From positions 1-51,786 of the forward strand of contig JAGRNP010000001.1 in assembly GCA_020440705.1 (NCBI GenBank): a stretch of DNA of 51,786 bases, given 5' to 3'. This document shows, in pieces, positions 34,861-43,375 of this stretch. Position 1 is the stretch's first letter. Every line of letters starts with the position of its first letter. The notes beneath the pieces are model-generated. The model searched no databases and was not told where the DNA came from. It saw only the letters and a program-made list of their open reading frames with translations. This DNA comes from a bacterium (GTDB lineage Bacteria; Krumholzibacteriota; Krumholzibacteriia; LZORAL124-64-63). Made by a program: the position numbers and the translations under genes.

Positions 34861-36261
34861 TCAGGGGTCCCGGAACAGGTCCTCGGGAGCGATGTCCGCG
34901 AGGTGTCCAACCCGCCATCCCGCAGGCAGATACGACCGCAGCGAGGCCGGCAGGGACGGGTGTCCGAGAGCCAGCGCCACGCCTTCCCTGGCGAGTCCCG
35001 GATCCGGCCTTCCGGACGGGTCGAGGGGCCGGTGCGAGCACACCAGCAGACGGGTCGCGGCGCCGGCGGGCGCGGTCGCGTCCCCCCACATCCGGACCCT
35101 GCGGAACCGGGCGGTCAGCAGGTCGCCCAGGAGTTCCCGCGTCGTGCCGCGATCACCCCCGGCCACCTGCCAGCGGTCGCCGACCGTGGCGTCCCACCAC
35201 AGCAGGTCGGCACCCCGATCTCCGAACCCGGCGCCCGATGTCCGCCAGGCCCGCTCGCGGACCCGGGCCCAGGCAGGAGCTTCCGGCAGTGCTGCCGAGC
35301 GGCCGGACGGCGCCACTCGCCGCGTCGCGGGCGGTGCCGTTTCCCCGGCCACGGGCCAGGCGGCGAGGGGCAGACCCCGGACCAGGAACCGGTCGCATCC
35401 GGCATCCGCCAGGGCTTCGAACCAGGTCAGGGGCAGCACGGTCGGTTCCAGCAGGCCGCGGGGCGCGCCCGGGACCACGACGCCCTGCGCGGCCAGCGCC
35501 GGACGCAAAGCCCCCATGGTCACGTCGTCGGCGAACAGCAGCGGCCGGGCGCCGCCGGCGCCGAGCCGCGCCCGGGCCTCGGCGAGATGCCCCCCGTCGA
35601 GGGTCGCCGGCAGGCCGGTCTCGCCCACGCCCACGTGACCCACCATCACCGCGTCGGCCCCGGCGTTCAGGCCGGCTTCGAACGGTGCGGCGAGAGCGCC
35701 CGCCCCCGCCGCCGCCGTCGTTTCGTGGGTGTCTGCTTCGCTGCCCCCGTGGCCGGGCCAGTGCTTGAGGCAGACCCGGACCCCGCCGTCCACGAGGCCG
35801 GTCACGGCCGCGACCACCTGCCGCGCCACCCGGCCGGGATCGTCGCCGAAGGCGCGGCTGCCGATGACCGGATTCCGGGGCGCGACCAGGACGTCGGCCA
35901 CGGGCGCGAGCACGCGGTCGACGCCCACCGCCGCCAGGCGACGGGCGGTTTCGGCGTGCACGTCGGCCGTCAGGGCGGCGTCGTCGAGGACACCCAGGGT
36001 CCAGGCCGCAGGCGGCCGCCCCACCGCCGCGGCCAACTGCGACACCGGTCCCCCTTCGTGGTCCGCCATGATCTCCAGCCCGGGACAGAGCTCATGCAGA
36101 TCCTGACACAATTTCGACAACTGACTATATTCAATACAATTACGGGAGAACAGGATCACCCCAGCCGGCCTGTGCAAGGCCAGCCAGGCGCGCTCCTCCG
36201 CGCTCGGCACCGGCCCGCCGAGACCCACGACGAGGCGCCGTGCGAGATCGGCCGCGCTCAC
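34861..36261 (-). CDS. nagZ: family 3 glycoside hydrolase (NagZ-like beta-N-acetylglucosaminidase)
   Basis: 466 residues, longer than E. coli NagZ by about 120 at the C-terminus. The GH3 core has GVILFSRN, the substrate segment IMADHEGGPVSQL, the catalytic loop KHWPGHGGSEADTHETT (family K-H-F-P-G-H-G-x-T-x-x-D-S-H) and the nucleophile segment PLLFADDVTMGAL. NagZ removes GlcNAc from muropeptides in peptidoglycan recycling; no signal peptide is seen. The GTG at 36261 overlaps the SpoIID-like gene's stop (GTGA). Codons 40-60 are unusually AT-ending compared with the rest of the gene (12 of about 21). Confidence 0.9.
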   Translation of the reverse strand: MSAADLARRLVVGLGGPVPSAEERAWLALHRPAGVILFSRNCIEYSQLSKLCQDLHELCPGLEIMADHEGGPVSQLAAAVGRPPAAWTLGVLDDAALTADVHAETARRLAAVGVDRVLAPVADVLVAPRNPVIGSRAFGDDPGRVARQVVAAVTGLVDGGVRVCLKHWPGHGGSEADTHETTAAAGAGALAAPFEAGLNAGADAVMVGHVGVGETGLPATLDGGHLAEARARLGAGGARPLLFADDVTMGALRPALAAQGVVVPGAPRGLLEPTVLPLTWFEALADAGCDRFLVRGLPLAAWPVAGETAPPATRRVAPSGRSAALPEAPAWARVRERAWRTSGAGFGDRGADLLWWDATVGDRWQVAGGDRGTTRELLGDLLTARFRRVRMWGDATAPAGAATRLLVCSHRPLDPSGRPDPGLAREGVALALGHPSLPASLRSYLPAGWRVGHLADIAPEDLFRDP

Positions 36262-37655
36262 GGCGCGCCCCCCGCACCGGCCGCCATGAGACGGGCTCCC
36301 GGATAGTAGTGGGCGAGGATCTCGGCGAATGTCTGGCCCCGGGCGGCGCGCGCGAGGGCTCCGGTCTGGCACAAGCCGATGCCGTGGCCGTACCCGCGAC
36401 CGCGGGTGGCGACGCGCGTCAGGCGCGTGCCGTCGCGCTCCAGCTCCAGGTCGAACAGCGCGCTCCGCATGATGAACGGGTGCCCGCTCACCGGGCGCAG
36501 CACCCAGCGCGTCCGGTCGCCGCGCACCGTGTACACGCCCGCGTCGGTGCTGATCTCCAGGGCGGCCACGCGCCCGCTCGTGGTGCGGTCGGTGATCTCC
36601 AGATTCCAGACGCGGCCGGGACGGCGGGCGTTGCTCGCGCCGCTGCGCGGCGTGAAGACCGGACCGGCCCACGCCTGCCGCTGGGGGCTCTCCGCGAGCC
36701 AGTCCAGGTACTCGGGCAGGGTCTCGGCGACGATGTCCTCGAGCTGGCCGATGGTCCAGGTCTCGCGCCAGTGGAAGTGCGCGGACTCGGCGCAGTAGGC
36801 GGCGCTCCCGTCGTCGGGCACATCGTTGGCCACGGCGAGGTAGGGCCGTCCCCCGCGGGCCCACACCTCCTCGATCGCGCTCGAGACACCCCCGCAGCAT
36901 GCCGAGTAGTAGGCCTCGATCTCCTCGTCTGCGTGCCGGAGAACCAGGCCGGCCGTGGAGTCGACCGCCTCGTTGCAGCGCGGGTCCTCGCCGTCGGCAC
37001 CCTTGTAGACCTGGTCCATGACGCTGGCGAAGAGATCGAAGCCGCGCTCGCGCCGGGCGCCCAGGTGGGAGACGGTGTAGGTCCGGGCCGCGATGGCCTG
37101 GGCCTGGAGGGCCGCCATCTTCTCGGGTCCGTGGCGCCCGATCTCCCAGGGCACGACCCCCTTCAGGTACGACTCCAGATCGACCGCGTTGACCAGCGTG
37201 AGGCCGCCGCCCCGCGGCGACCCGAAAACCTGCAGCTCGCCCCGGTACTCGTGCTCGCCATGGTGGACCCGGGTCGACACGTCGTTCGGCCGGAGCACGA
37301 TGTTCTCCGCCCGACCCGATCCGGACGGCGTGCGCCAGCGGACCACGGCACCGTCGCGGCCGAGGGTGACCTTCTCGCCGCCACCCAGATCGGCCAGCAG
37401 ACGGCCGTCGGCGGCGTCGAGCAGCCGCGCCGGCCCCAGGCCGGAGACCACGAGTTCGTCGGCGTTCTCGACCAGGCCCACCCCCAGCAGGGCCGGGACG
37501 CCCGGCTCGGGGCGGGTCTCCGGCGGGATGCGGGGGCCGGTGGCGACGGGCGGCACGCGTTTGGGGCCGGCGCAGCCGGACAGCGCGCCGAGCAGGCCGC
37601 ACGCGACGAGCACGGGCGCCAGTCCGCGGCGCGGCCATGCCGAGATCCTTCTCAT
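36258..37655 (-). CDS. SpoIID/LytB-domain lipoprotein
   Basis: 465 residues. A signal peptide with lipobox LGALSGC. The SpoIID domain is complete: LVNAVDLESYLKGVVPWEIG, ALQAQAIAARTYTVSHL, FDLFASVMDQVYKG, EAYYSACCGGVSSAIEEVWA and the late RGRGYGHGIGLCQTGALARA. SpoIID enzymes are lytic transglycosylases that cut glycan strands lacking stem peptides; the glutamate in AVDLESYLKGVVPWE is the catalytic candidate. The ATG at 37655 has AGGAGAAG upstream. It is translated with nagZ (4-nt overlap), so the two together suggest glycan trimming followed by muropeptide hydrolysis. Confidence 0.92.
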   Translation of the reverse strand: MRRISAWPRRGLAPVLVACGLLGALSGCAGPKRVPPVATGPRIPPETRPEPGVPALLGVGLVENADELVVSGLGPARLLDAADGRLLADLGGGEKVTLGRDGAVVRWRTPSGSGRAENIVLRPNDVSTRVHHGEHEYRGELQVFGSPRGGGLTLVNAVDLESYLKGVVPWEIGRHGPEKMAALQAQAIAARTYTVSHLGARRERGFDLFASVMDQVYKGADGEDPRCNEAVDSTAGLVLRHADEEIEAYYSACCGGVSSAIEEVWARGGRPYLAVANDVPDDGSAAYCAESAHFHWRETWTIGQLEDIVAETLPEYLDWLAESPQRQAWAGPVFTPRSGASNARRPGRVWNLEITDRTTSGRVAALEISTDAGVYTVRGDRTRWVLRPVSGHPFIMRSALFDLELERDGTRLTRVATRGRGYGHGIGLCQTGALARAARGQTFAEILAHYYPGARLMAAGAGGAP

Positions 37656-37683
37656 GGCACTTCTCCTGGCTCTCCTCAGGATG

Positions 37684-37727
37684 AAAAAGACGGGACCCCA
37701 GCTTTATCAGGCAGCCCGGATCCCGTC
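37684..37727 (-). terminator. intrinsic terminator of the C25 protease gene
   Basis: On the minus strand GACGGGATCC pairs with GGGGTCCCGTC (ten pairs, one T-G) around an 18-base loop, followed by TTTTTC. It separates the protease from the spoIID-nagZ operon. Confidence 0.8.
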
Positions 37728-37768
37728 AAGTCGGGCCCGCCGCACGGGCCGCGGATTCCCGGGTCGGA

Positions 37769-40700
37769 TCAGCGCATGACGACCAGGCGCTGGATGTCGC
37801 TGACGATCCTGCCCCCGGGAGCATCGAGCTCGACGCGGTACAGGTACGTGCCGTTGCCCAACTCGTCGCCCTCGCCGTCGCGGCCGTCCCAGGGCACGAC
37901 GCTGCGGCTGCCGCCGTGGGAGAAGGGCAGGCGGGCCACGGTCCGCCCCGCCACCGAGAAGATCCGGATCATGCCCGACCCCGCCGGCGCGTCGCTGTCG
38001 AACACGAAGCGCGTCTCGCCGTGCATGGGGTTGGGGAAGTTGTAGACCTGGCTGATGCCGTCGATGGCGCCGGCCTTGGCGCCGGTCTGCACCGTGAACT
38101 CGGTCGGGTAGCCGTCGAGGGTGAGCACCACCGCGTGGCGCTGGTCCGGGTCGGTCGTGTTGGCCACGGCCGTGAACGACACGTCGAGCTCGCGCCCCTT
38201 GGCGGCGAAGTCGAAACTGATGTCCGACAGCACCAGCGTCTCGCTGGTGAGGGTCGCGACCATGGCCCCGTCGAGCTGGGCGGCGCTGGTGATCTCGGCC
38301 ACCATCGCCACGGGCTCGCCGGCCTGGAAGACCCAGGTGTCCGGATCGACGGCCTCGCCCTCCACCAGGAAGGCCGCGGTCTGGGCCACGTTCAGCACCA
38401 GTTCGTAGTGGCGGTCGCCGGCGAGATGCCCGGCGGTGTCGTACACCCGCACCGTCAGGCTGTGGTCGAAGGGCCGCACGGGCAGCGAGAGGTCGTAGTT
38501 CACCACACCCCACGTGGTCGCGCCCACCGGCCGCGATTCGACGGCGACCTGCGAAGTGAGGTCGGCGCCCGTCGAATCGATGACCTCCAGGCGGTCGATG
38601 CCCGCCTCGTCCCGGGCTTCGACCGTGACCTGGCGCAGGTTCGTGGCGTCCAGGGCCACGAGGTCGACCTCGCCCGAGATCTCCTGGTCGCCCTCGCCGA
38701 GCAGGGTCGCCGTGACCCGGGGCGCGCCGGCGTCGAGGGTCATCAGGGGGTCGCCCAGCAGCACGTACTGGGTGATGGCCTCGCGGTACGGGTAGGAGTT
38801 GGGGTACTGGGCCTTGAGGTCGGCCTCGGCGGCCCAGAAGACTTCGCCCGTGAGCCACCGGTTGCGCGGATTGGCGATGGCGCTGCCGCCGCCCACGTCG
38901 CCCGGCACGGGCGGGTTCGCCACGAACCGGTCGAAGATGTAGGTGCTGATGACCGAGTTGGCGGTGATGAACTCGAAACCCGAACTGGCGTACGCCGCGC
39001 TGGCCCCCCGCCCCGAGCGCAGCAGCATCTTCTCGGCCAGGCTGGGCTCGTTGGCGGCCACTTCGGTGCGGAAGGCGTTCTGGGCCCAGTCGGCGATGTG
39101 GCAGCCGAGCCCCATGAAGAGCCAGGGCCGGTTGGTGTTGCTGAGGCGGTCGATGTCCTGGCGTCCCGGGGTCTCGCGGCGATCCTCGAACCAAACCTCC
39201 GACGCCAGCAGGTAGGGATTGGCGTGCCCCTGGAAGTGGGCGATCAGGCCGCCCTGGTTCAGCACCGAGATCAGCGGATCGACCGCGGTGGCCGCGCACT
39301 GGCTGCGGGCCGTGGTCAGGGAGCGCGGAGCCGGGTCGGGCAGGGTGTAGGGCGGGAACACCGCGTCCATGTAGGGCTTCAGCGTGATGACGACCGAATC
39401 GAGCGGCACGGCCGACATGCCGGCCCAGGCCGCGGCGATCTCGCGCTCGTTGCGGGCGAAGATCGTCTCGGCCGCGCTGTACTCGAGCTGGGTGAGGGCC
39501 AGGATGCCGAGGCCGTTCGACCATTCGTCGTCGGCGATGAAGAGCGCGCGCTGCCGCCAGTCCTGGTTGCCGTCCATGGCCTCGACCGTGATGATCTTGT
39601 CGATCATCACGTTCAGCTCGGCCAGCGAGTTGCACGACAGCCGGCCCGTGATCATGTCGTAGGGCCCCGTCAGGTCGTACGGGAAGGTGTCGGTGGGGTA
39701 GTTCGCTCCCACCTCGAGGCTCGTGTACCACTTGTCCGAGGCCATGAGCTCCGGCGCGTACACCGAAGCCTGCTGCACGTGGTAGTGGGTGGGGACCCAG
39801 TCGCGCGACCAGGCCCGCGCCTGGGGCAGCACCTGCTTGCCGAGGGAGTTCTCGTTGGCGTCGCCCACGATGACCAGCGCCCACGTCCCCCATGCGGTGA
39901 TGGCGTGGTTGGCCATCCGCTTGAGGGCCCAGTCGTCGCGCAGACCGCCGCCGTACCAGTCGTAGACATCCTGCACGTCGACCACGTGGATGTCCAGGTC
40001 GCCGCCGGCCCGCGCCACACGGTGGTCGATCCAACGGTCGAGGCCGGCCCGGAAATCGCCGTGGGTGATGACCAGGACATCCGGCGTGGTGCCGCCGGTG
40101 TCGGTCGGGTCGACGGGATCGGATGCGACGGTCGAGAGGAAGGTCACGTACTCGCCGATGCCGTCGGTCGTGGCGTCGCCCGCCGCCGCGAAACGCCGCT
40201 GGCCGGCGGTCTGGTCGATGCTCAGGGAGAGCTTCCAGCCGCTGCCGTCGGCGACCAGGTTCGTCGGCTGCACCTGGACGATGACCGGCTGGCGCGGATC
40301 GGTGATCTCGTAGAGCCCGATGTCGGAGGTGTCGAAGCCCGTCACCTCGACCGAGGCGATCTGACCCGCCGGTCCGCCGTTGAAATCGATCCGGTTGAAG
40401 CGGGTGCGGTAGAGGGCGTCGTAGGACAGCTCGACCCAGTTCAGGTAGGCGTAGATGTAGCCTGTCCCCGAGGCCTTCATCATGCGGACGATGGCGGTGT
40501 CGCTCTGCAGGGCCGAGGGCGGCAGGGTGTACGTCCGCACGACCTCGTTCATGGTCGCCAGGGCGTAGTCCTCGAGGTGCACGATGACGTCGTTCTGCTC
40601 CATCTCGAAGCGGAGGCTGCGCGACAGGTTGTTCCAGCCCGCGATGCCCACCTTCAGCTCGGGCGCCAGGGGCGGCACCGGATCGGCCGGGTACAGCGGG

Positions 40701-42130
40701 TTGATGACGGCCGTCACCTCGGACGCCTGGTAGTTGTTGAAGTAGAGCCGGTCGGTGGCGTTGGTGCGGACGTTCTCGCGGAAGCCGACCTGCTCCTCCA
40801 CGTGGTCGGTGCGCCGGTACGACGCGCGCGGCGTGCCGCCCGCCGGCGCCAGCGTCGTTACCGCCATGCGCGACCACGGCTCTCCCGCCGCCGGCGTGCT
40901 CGCCGCCAGCCAGTACACGTTGGCCTCGTTGTCCTGCTCGAAATTGTCGCCGCAGCCGGGCACGTTCACGACGCCATCGCCGAGGTCGGCCACGTAGCCG
41001 GTGTCGTCGCGCAGGCGCAGGCCGTAGAAGACGAACTGGTCGTCGCCGTCGAATGCGTCGCCCTCGCCCATCATGTGGATCGGGACCTCGATCTCGACGT
41101 AGGGCACCGACTGGCCGTCATCCAGCGAAGCCAGATAGCGCCGCTGGTAGAGGCGGATCTCGCTTTCCTGCACGGGCACGTCGGGCAGCAGGCCGCGGGC
41201 CGCGAGGCTCTGGTAGGTGACCCGGTGCAGCCGCGTGCTGGTGACCGCCAGGCGGCTCTCGTTGCCGAGGAGCGTGCCGCGCTTGGCGCCGCGCGCAGCC
41301 GCCACCTTTTCCGGGGCCGCCGGCGGCGTGACCTGGAAGTGGCTCGCGGCCGTGGGGATCCGGCCCAGGAGATGGCCGTTCAGGAACGTGCCCGCGAAGC
41401 GGTCATCATGCTCGTTCGAGCGGCGTCGCTGCTGCAGGGGAGGGATGTCGGCCGAACCGAGGGCCTTGTCGGCGACGAAGCGGACCTCCCACTCGCCACC
41501 GCCCAGGACGGCGGCGACCCGGCCGCCGGCATCGACCCGGGCGCCCGTCAGGCGGTAGGGCACCACGCGGTGGCCGCGCCACCAGCTCATTTCGCCGAGG
41601 GTGAGGCCGGGCGCCGCGACGTCGACGCCGCGCTTGTCCAGCTGGGCCCGCGCGCCTTCCGGTACGGCCAGGCCGGCGGGAATCTCTTCGCCGGGCAGGA
41701 CGACGATCTCCCCGACCGTCTGCTCCGCCCCTTCGCCGATGATGACCGGGGTGGGCATGATCGCCAGCAGCCGGTCGCCCACCGCCGTCCAGTCCTCCCG
41801 GATGGTCCGCGCCACCGGACGCGTGCCCGGCGGCACCACGAGCCAGCCTCCGCGCCCCGGCACCCGCGGCTCGCCCACGGCCCCGGCCGCGACGAAGCCC
41901 GGCAGGTCGAGGGCGAAGCGGGCCTCCTCGTCGCCGGACGTGTCCAGCGCGCGCCAGACGGGTTCGAGTCCCGCCAGGGAGAAGCGGATCGCCTCGGACG
42001 TGCTCGACGCCACCTGCAGATCGGATGGTCCCGCCCATGCGCCCGTCGCCCCCACGGTCAGCAGGGCCGCCGCCAGCAGCCCCCTCAATGCGATTTCACG
42101 CCCGGTTTCGATGCATGCGAAACGGCCCAT
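37769..42130 (-). CDS. gingipain/PorU-like C25 cysteine protease with FlgD-like C-terminus
   Basis: 1453 residues. A signal peptide (residues 1-33, ALRGLLAAALLTVGATGAWA) precedes a long propeptide and beta-rich domain, then the C25 domain: the catalytic histidine lies in LIAHFQGHANPYLLA (H969) and the nucleophile in MGLGCHIADW (C1010). The segment SAAYASSGFEFITANSVIST and YVLLGDPLMTLDAG close the domain, as in PorU and gingipains. Ig-like strands follow and the end is a FlgD-like domain: YNFPNPMHGETRFVF, IRIFSVAGRTVARL, NGTYLYRVELDA. PorU is the sortase that removes C-terminal signals in type IX secretion, but no other Por gene is here, so a secreted protease is equally likely. It is monocistronic with a clear promoter and terminator. 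Confidence 0.88.
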   Translation of the reverse strand: MGRFACIETGREIALRGLLAAALLTVGATGAWAGPSDLQVASSTSEAIRFSLAGLEPVWRALDTSGDEEARFALDLPGFVAAGAVGEPRVPGRGGWLVVPPGTRPVARTIREDWTAVGDRLLAIMPTPVIIGEGAEQTVGEIVVLPGEEIPAGLAVPEGARAQLDKRGVDVAAPGLTLGEMSWWRGHRVVPYRLTGARVDAGGRVAAVLGGGEWEVRFVADKALGSADIPPLQQRRRSNEHDDRFAGTFLNGHLLGRIPTAASHFQVTPPAAPEKVAAARGAKRGTLLGNESRLAVTSTRLHRVTYQSLAARGLLPDVPVQESEIRLYQRRYLASLDDGQSVPYVEIEVPIHMMGEGDAFDGDDQFVFYGLRLRDDTGYVADLGDGVVNVPGCGDNFEQDNEANVYWLAASTPAAGEPWSRMAVTTLAPAGGTPRASYRRTDHVEEQVGFRENVRTNATDRLYFNNYQASEVTAVINPLYPADPVPPLAPELKVGIAGWNNLSRSLRFEMEQNDVIVHLEDYALATMNEVVRTYTLPPSALQSDTAIVRMMKASGTGYIYAYLNWVELSYDALYRTRFNRIDFNGGPAGQIASVEVTGFDTSDIGLYEITDPRQPVIVQVQPTNLVADGSGWKLSLSIDQTAGQRRFAAAGDATTDGIGEYVTFLSTVASDPVDPTDTGGTTPDVLVITHGDFRAGLDRWIDHRVARAGGDLDIHVVDVQDVYDWYGGGLRDDWALKRMANHAITAWGTWALVIVGDANENSLGKQVLPQARAWSRDWVPTHYHVQQASVYAPELMASDKWYTSLEVGANYPTDTFPYDLTGPYDMITGRLSCNSLAELNVMIDKIITVEAMDGNQDWRQRALFIADDEWSNGLGILALTQLEYSAAETIFARNEREIAAAWAGMSAVPLDSVVITLKPYMDAVFPPYTLPDPAPRSLTTARSQCAATAVDPLISVLNQGGLIAHFQGHANPYLLASEVWFEDRRETPGRQDIDRLSNTNRPWLFMGLGCHIADWAQNAFRTEVAANEPSLAEKMLLRSGRGASAAYASSGFEFITANSVISTYIFDRFVANPPVPGDVGGGSAIANPRNRWLTGEVFWAAEADLKAQYPNSYPYREAITQYVLLGDPLMTLDAGAPRVTATLLGEGDQEISGEVDLVALDATNLRQVTVEARDEAGIDRLEVIDSTGADLTSQVAVESRPVGATTWGVVNYDLSLPVRPFDHSLTVRVYDTAGHLAGDRHYELVLNVAQTAAFLVEGEAVDPDTWVFQAGEPVAMVAEITSAAQLDGAMVATLTSETLVLSDISFDFAAKGRELDVSFTAVANTTDPDQRHAVVLTLDGYPTEFTVQTGAKAGAIDGISQVYNFPNPMHGETRFVFDSDAPAGSGMIRIFSVAGRTVARLPFSHGGSRSVVPWDGRDGEGDELGNGTYLYRVELDAPGGRIVSDIQRLVVMR

Positions 42131-42201
42131 GTCTCTCTCCTGGGTGGTTCTCGGCTGAAATGGCGATCAGGGGCAGGAATGCGCACGGCGGCGCTGTCTT
42201 T

Positions 42202-42230
42202 AGTATAGAACCACAAGCGGTTGCGGTCAA
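42202..42230 (-). promoter_or_regulatory. strong predicted promoter of the C25 protease gene
   Basis: On the minus strand TTGACC, 17-nt spacer, TATACT, each five of six. The start near 42195 gives a 65-nt leader before the ATG at 42130, which has AGGAGAG upstream. Confidence 0.65.
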
Positions 42231-42254
42231 TGGCGCCCCCCGGCGACGGGGCAC

Positions 42255-42290
42255 AAAAAACAGGAAGCGGGCCCTGGGCCCGCTTCCTGT
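42255..42290 (-). terminator. intrinsic terminator of the 42318 secreted protein gene
   Basis: A perfect 14-bp stem ACAGGAAGCGGGCC with its complement and a 3-nt loop, followed by TTTTTT on the minus strand. It ends 28 nt after the stop. Confidence 0.9.
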
Positions 42291-42317
42291 AGAGTATCCG
42301 GGGATCGGAAGAGGCTG

Positions 42318-42962
42318 CTACTTGAACAGGGCCTTCACGCCGCCCCAGGTCTCGTCCTCCACGGCCACGGCCGCGCCGTTGATCGTGAAGACGGGGTTGG
42401 CCGAGTTGCCGGACGAAGGATAGGCCGACACCAGGGGCTGGTGCGCGTCCTCACCGTCCTGGTAGGCCATGGTGCCCACGATCGCCGGGATGTCGGTCAC
42501 GTCGAGGAAGAACTCGTACGTGCCGCCGTCGAGCTGCAGGAACGACCACGTGCACAGGGTCACGGCCGCGGCGCTGACGGACAGCGGCGAGGCGTAGCCC
42601 ACGACGTAGTCGGGCTTGGTGCCGATGTCGATGGCCTGGGGGCCGAGATTCTCGGTCAGGGCGAAGAACGTGGGCGCGGTCGGCTTGATGACCTTGGCTT
42701 CCCAGCCGTCGACCAGGTTCACGGCGCGCTCCGAATCGGGATCGGTGGACACGGCGCGGTAGGTGTGGTTGATCGGGTTGGTCAGCACCAGGTAGGCCGT
42801 GACCGGCTGGTTGGCGACCGCGGTGGCATTGGCCGAGGCAGGGGCGCCGTCCTGGCTCGTGTAGATACCGAACTGGTTGGCGGCCGTCTGAGCGAAGCCG
42901 GCGCTCGGGGCCAGCAGCGAAAGCGCGGCCAGCGCGGAGACAGCAAAGAGCAGTTTCTTCAT
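42318..42962 (-). CDS. small secreted protein with conserved C-terminal tail
   Basis: 214 residues. A classical signal peptide (KKLLFAVSALAALSLLAPSA, ending at AGFAQ) and a beta-rich mature domain of about 190 residues. The middle (PTFFALTENLGPQAIDIGTK, YVVGYASPLSVSAAAVTLCT) aligns loosely with the 43376 protein (LPAGAVDLGTSTDLY, YVVGLANPL). Both end in the same motif: here AVAVEDETWGGVKALFK, there PVAVEDASFGSVKSLFR. No known domain was recognised. The ATG at 42962 has AAAGGGG upstream. The strong terminator and long leader indicate an independent, probably well expressed gene. Confidence 0.85.
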   Translation of the reverse strand: MKKLLFAVSALAALSLLAPSAGFAQTAANQFGIYTSQDGAPASANATAVANQPVTAYLVLTNPINHTYRAVSTDPDSERAVNLVDGWEAKVIKPTAPTFFALTENLGPQAIDIGTKPDYVVGYASPLSVSAAAVTLCTWSFLQLDGGTYEFFLDVTDIPAIVGTMAYQDGEDAHQPLVSAYPSSGNSANPVFTINGAAVAVEDETWGGVKALFK

Positions 42963-43309
42963 TTCCGGTTTCCCCTTTCTAGGAAAATCGATTTCTCAGC
43001 CCTGGGACCATGGTGAACCGGCTGGGCAGGCTGGTCACGGCGAACGCCCTCAGGCAAAGTTCCATGGCGTTGACGACGCCGCGAAGTGACCCCGAATACG
43101 GACCACCAACTCGCATCGTCGGTAACATACAGGCAACCGTCGGGACGGACAAGAACAGATTTGGGGGATGACTCCATTTTTACGCATGGCGTTTGGTGCC
43201 GTCCCCCCGATCCGGCCTGTCTCGTCCCGGGCCCCCAGCCGCCATGATGATCAGGAATCGGCTCGGCGCTGTCAAGTTCGGGTCCCGCCAAGGGACCGCA
43301 CCGGAACGC
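42963..43309. other. long leader/intergenic region with two candidate promoters
   Basis: No credible gene. On the minus strand TTGACA-17 nt-GATCAT is at 43247-43275 (leader of about 278 nt) and TTGTCC-17 nt-TATGTT at 43124-43152 (leader of about 155 nt), both reading toward the 42318 gene. A 110-codon minus-strand frame is open here but has no coding-like third-position bias. Confidence 0.4.
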
Positions 43310-43343
43310 AAAAAACGGCCCGGGTGGTTTCCCACCCGGGCCG
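43310..43343 (-). terminator. intrinsic terminator of the 43376 secreted protein gene
   Basis: A perfect 12-bp stem CGGCCCGGGTGG closed by a GAAA tetraloop on the minus strand, followed by TTTTTT. The stop is 33 nt upstream. Confidence 0.92.
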
Positions 43344-43375
43344 CGACTTCTGCCGTCAGGCGAAGTGCCGACTCC

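Noticed and set aside
37916-42208. 1430-residue plus-strand reading frame opposite the C25 protease gene
   Set aside because: It is a mirror of the minus-strand gene in high-GC sequence. The translation is rich in R, H, G and Q without domains, while the minus strand has signal peptide, catalytic dyad and FlgD-like end.
42959-43291. 110-residue minus-strand frame in the leader of the 42318 gene
   Set aside because: No GC3 bias, no ribosome site, overlaps two promoter candidates and the start of the real gene.
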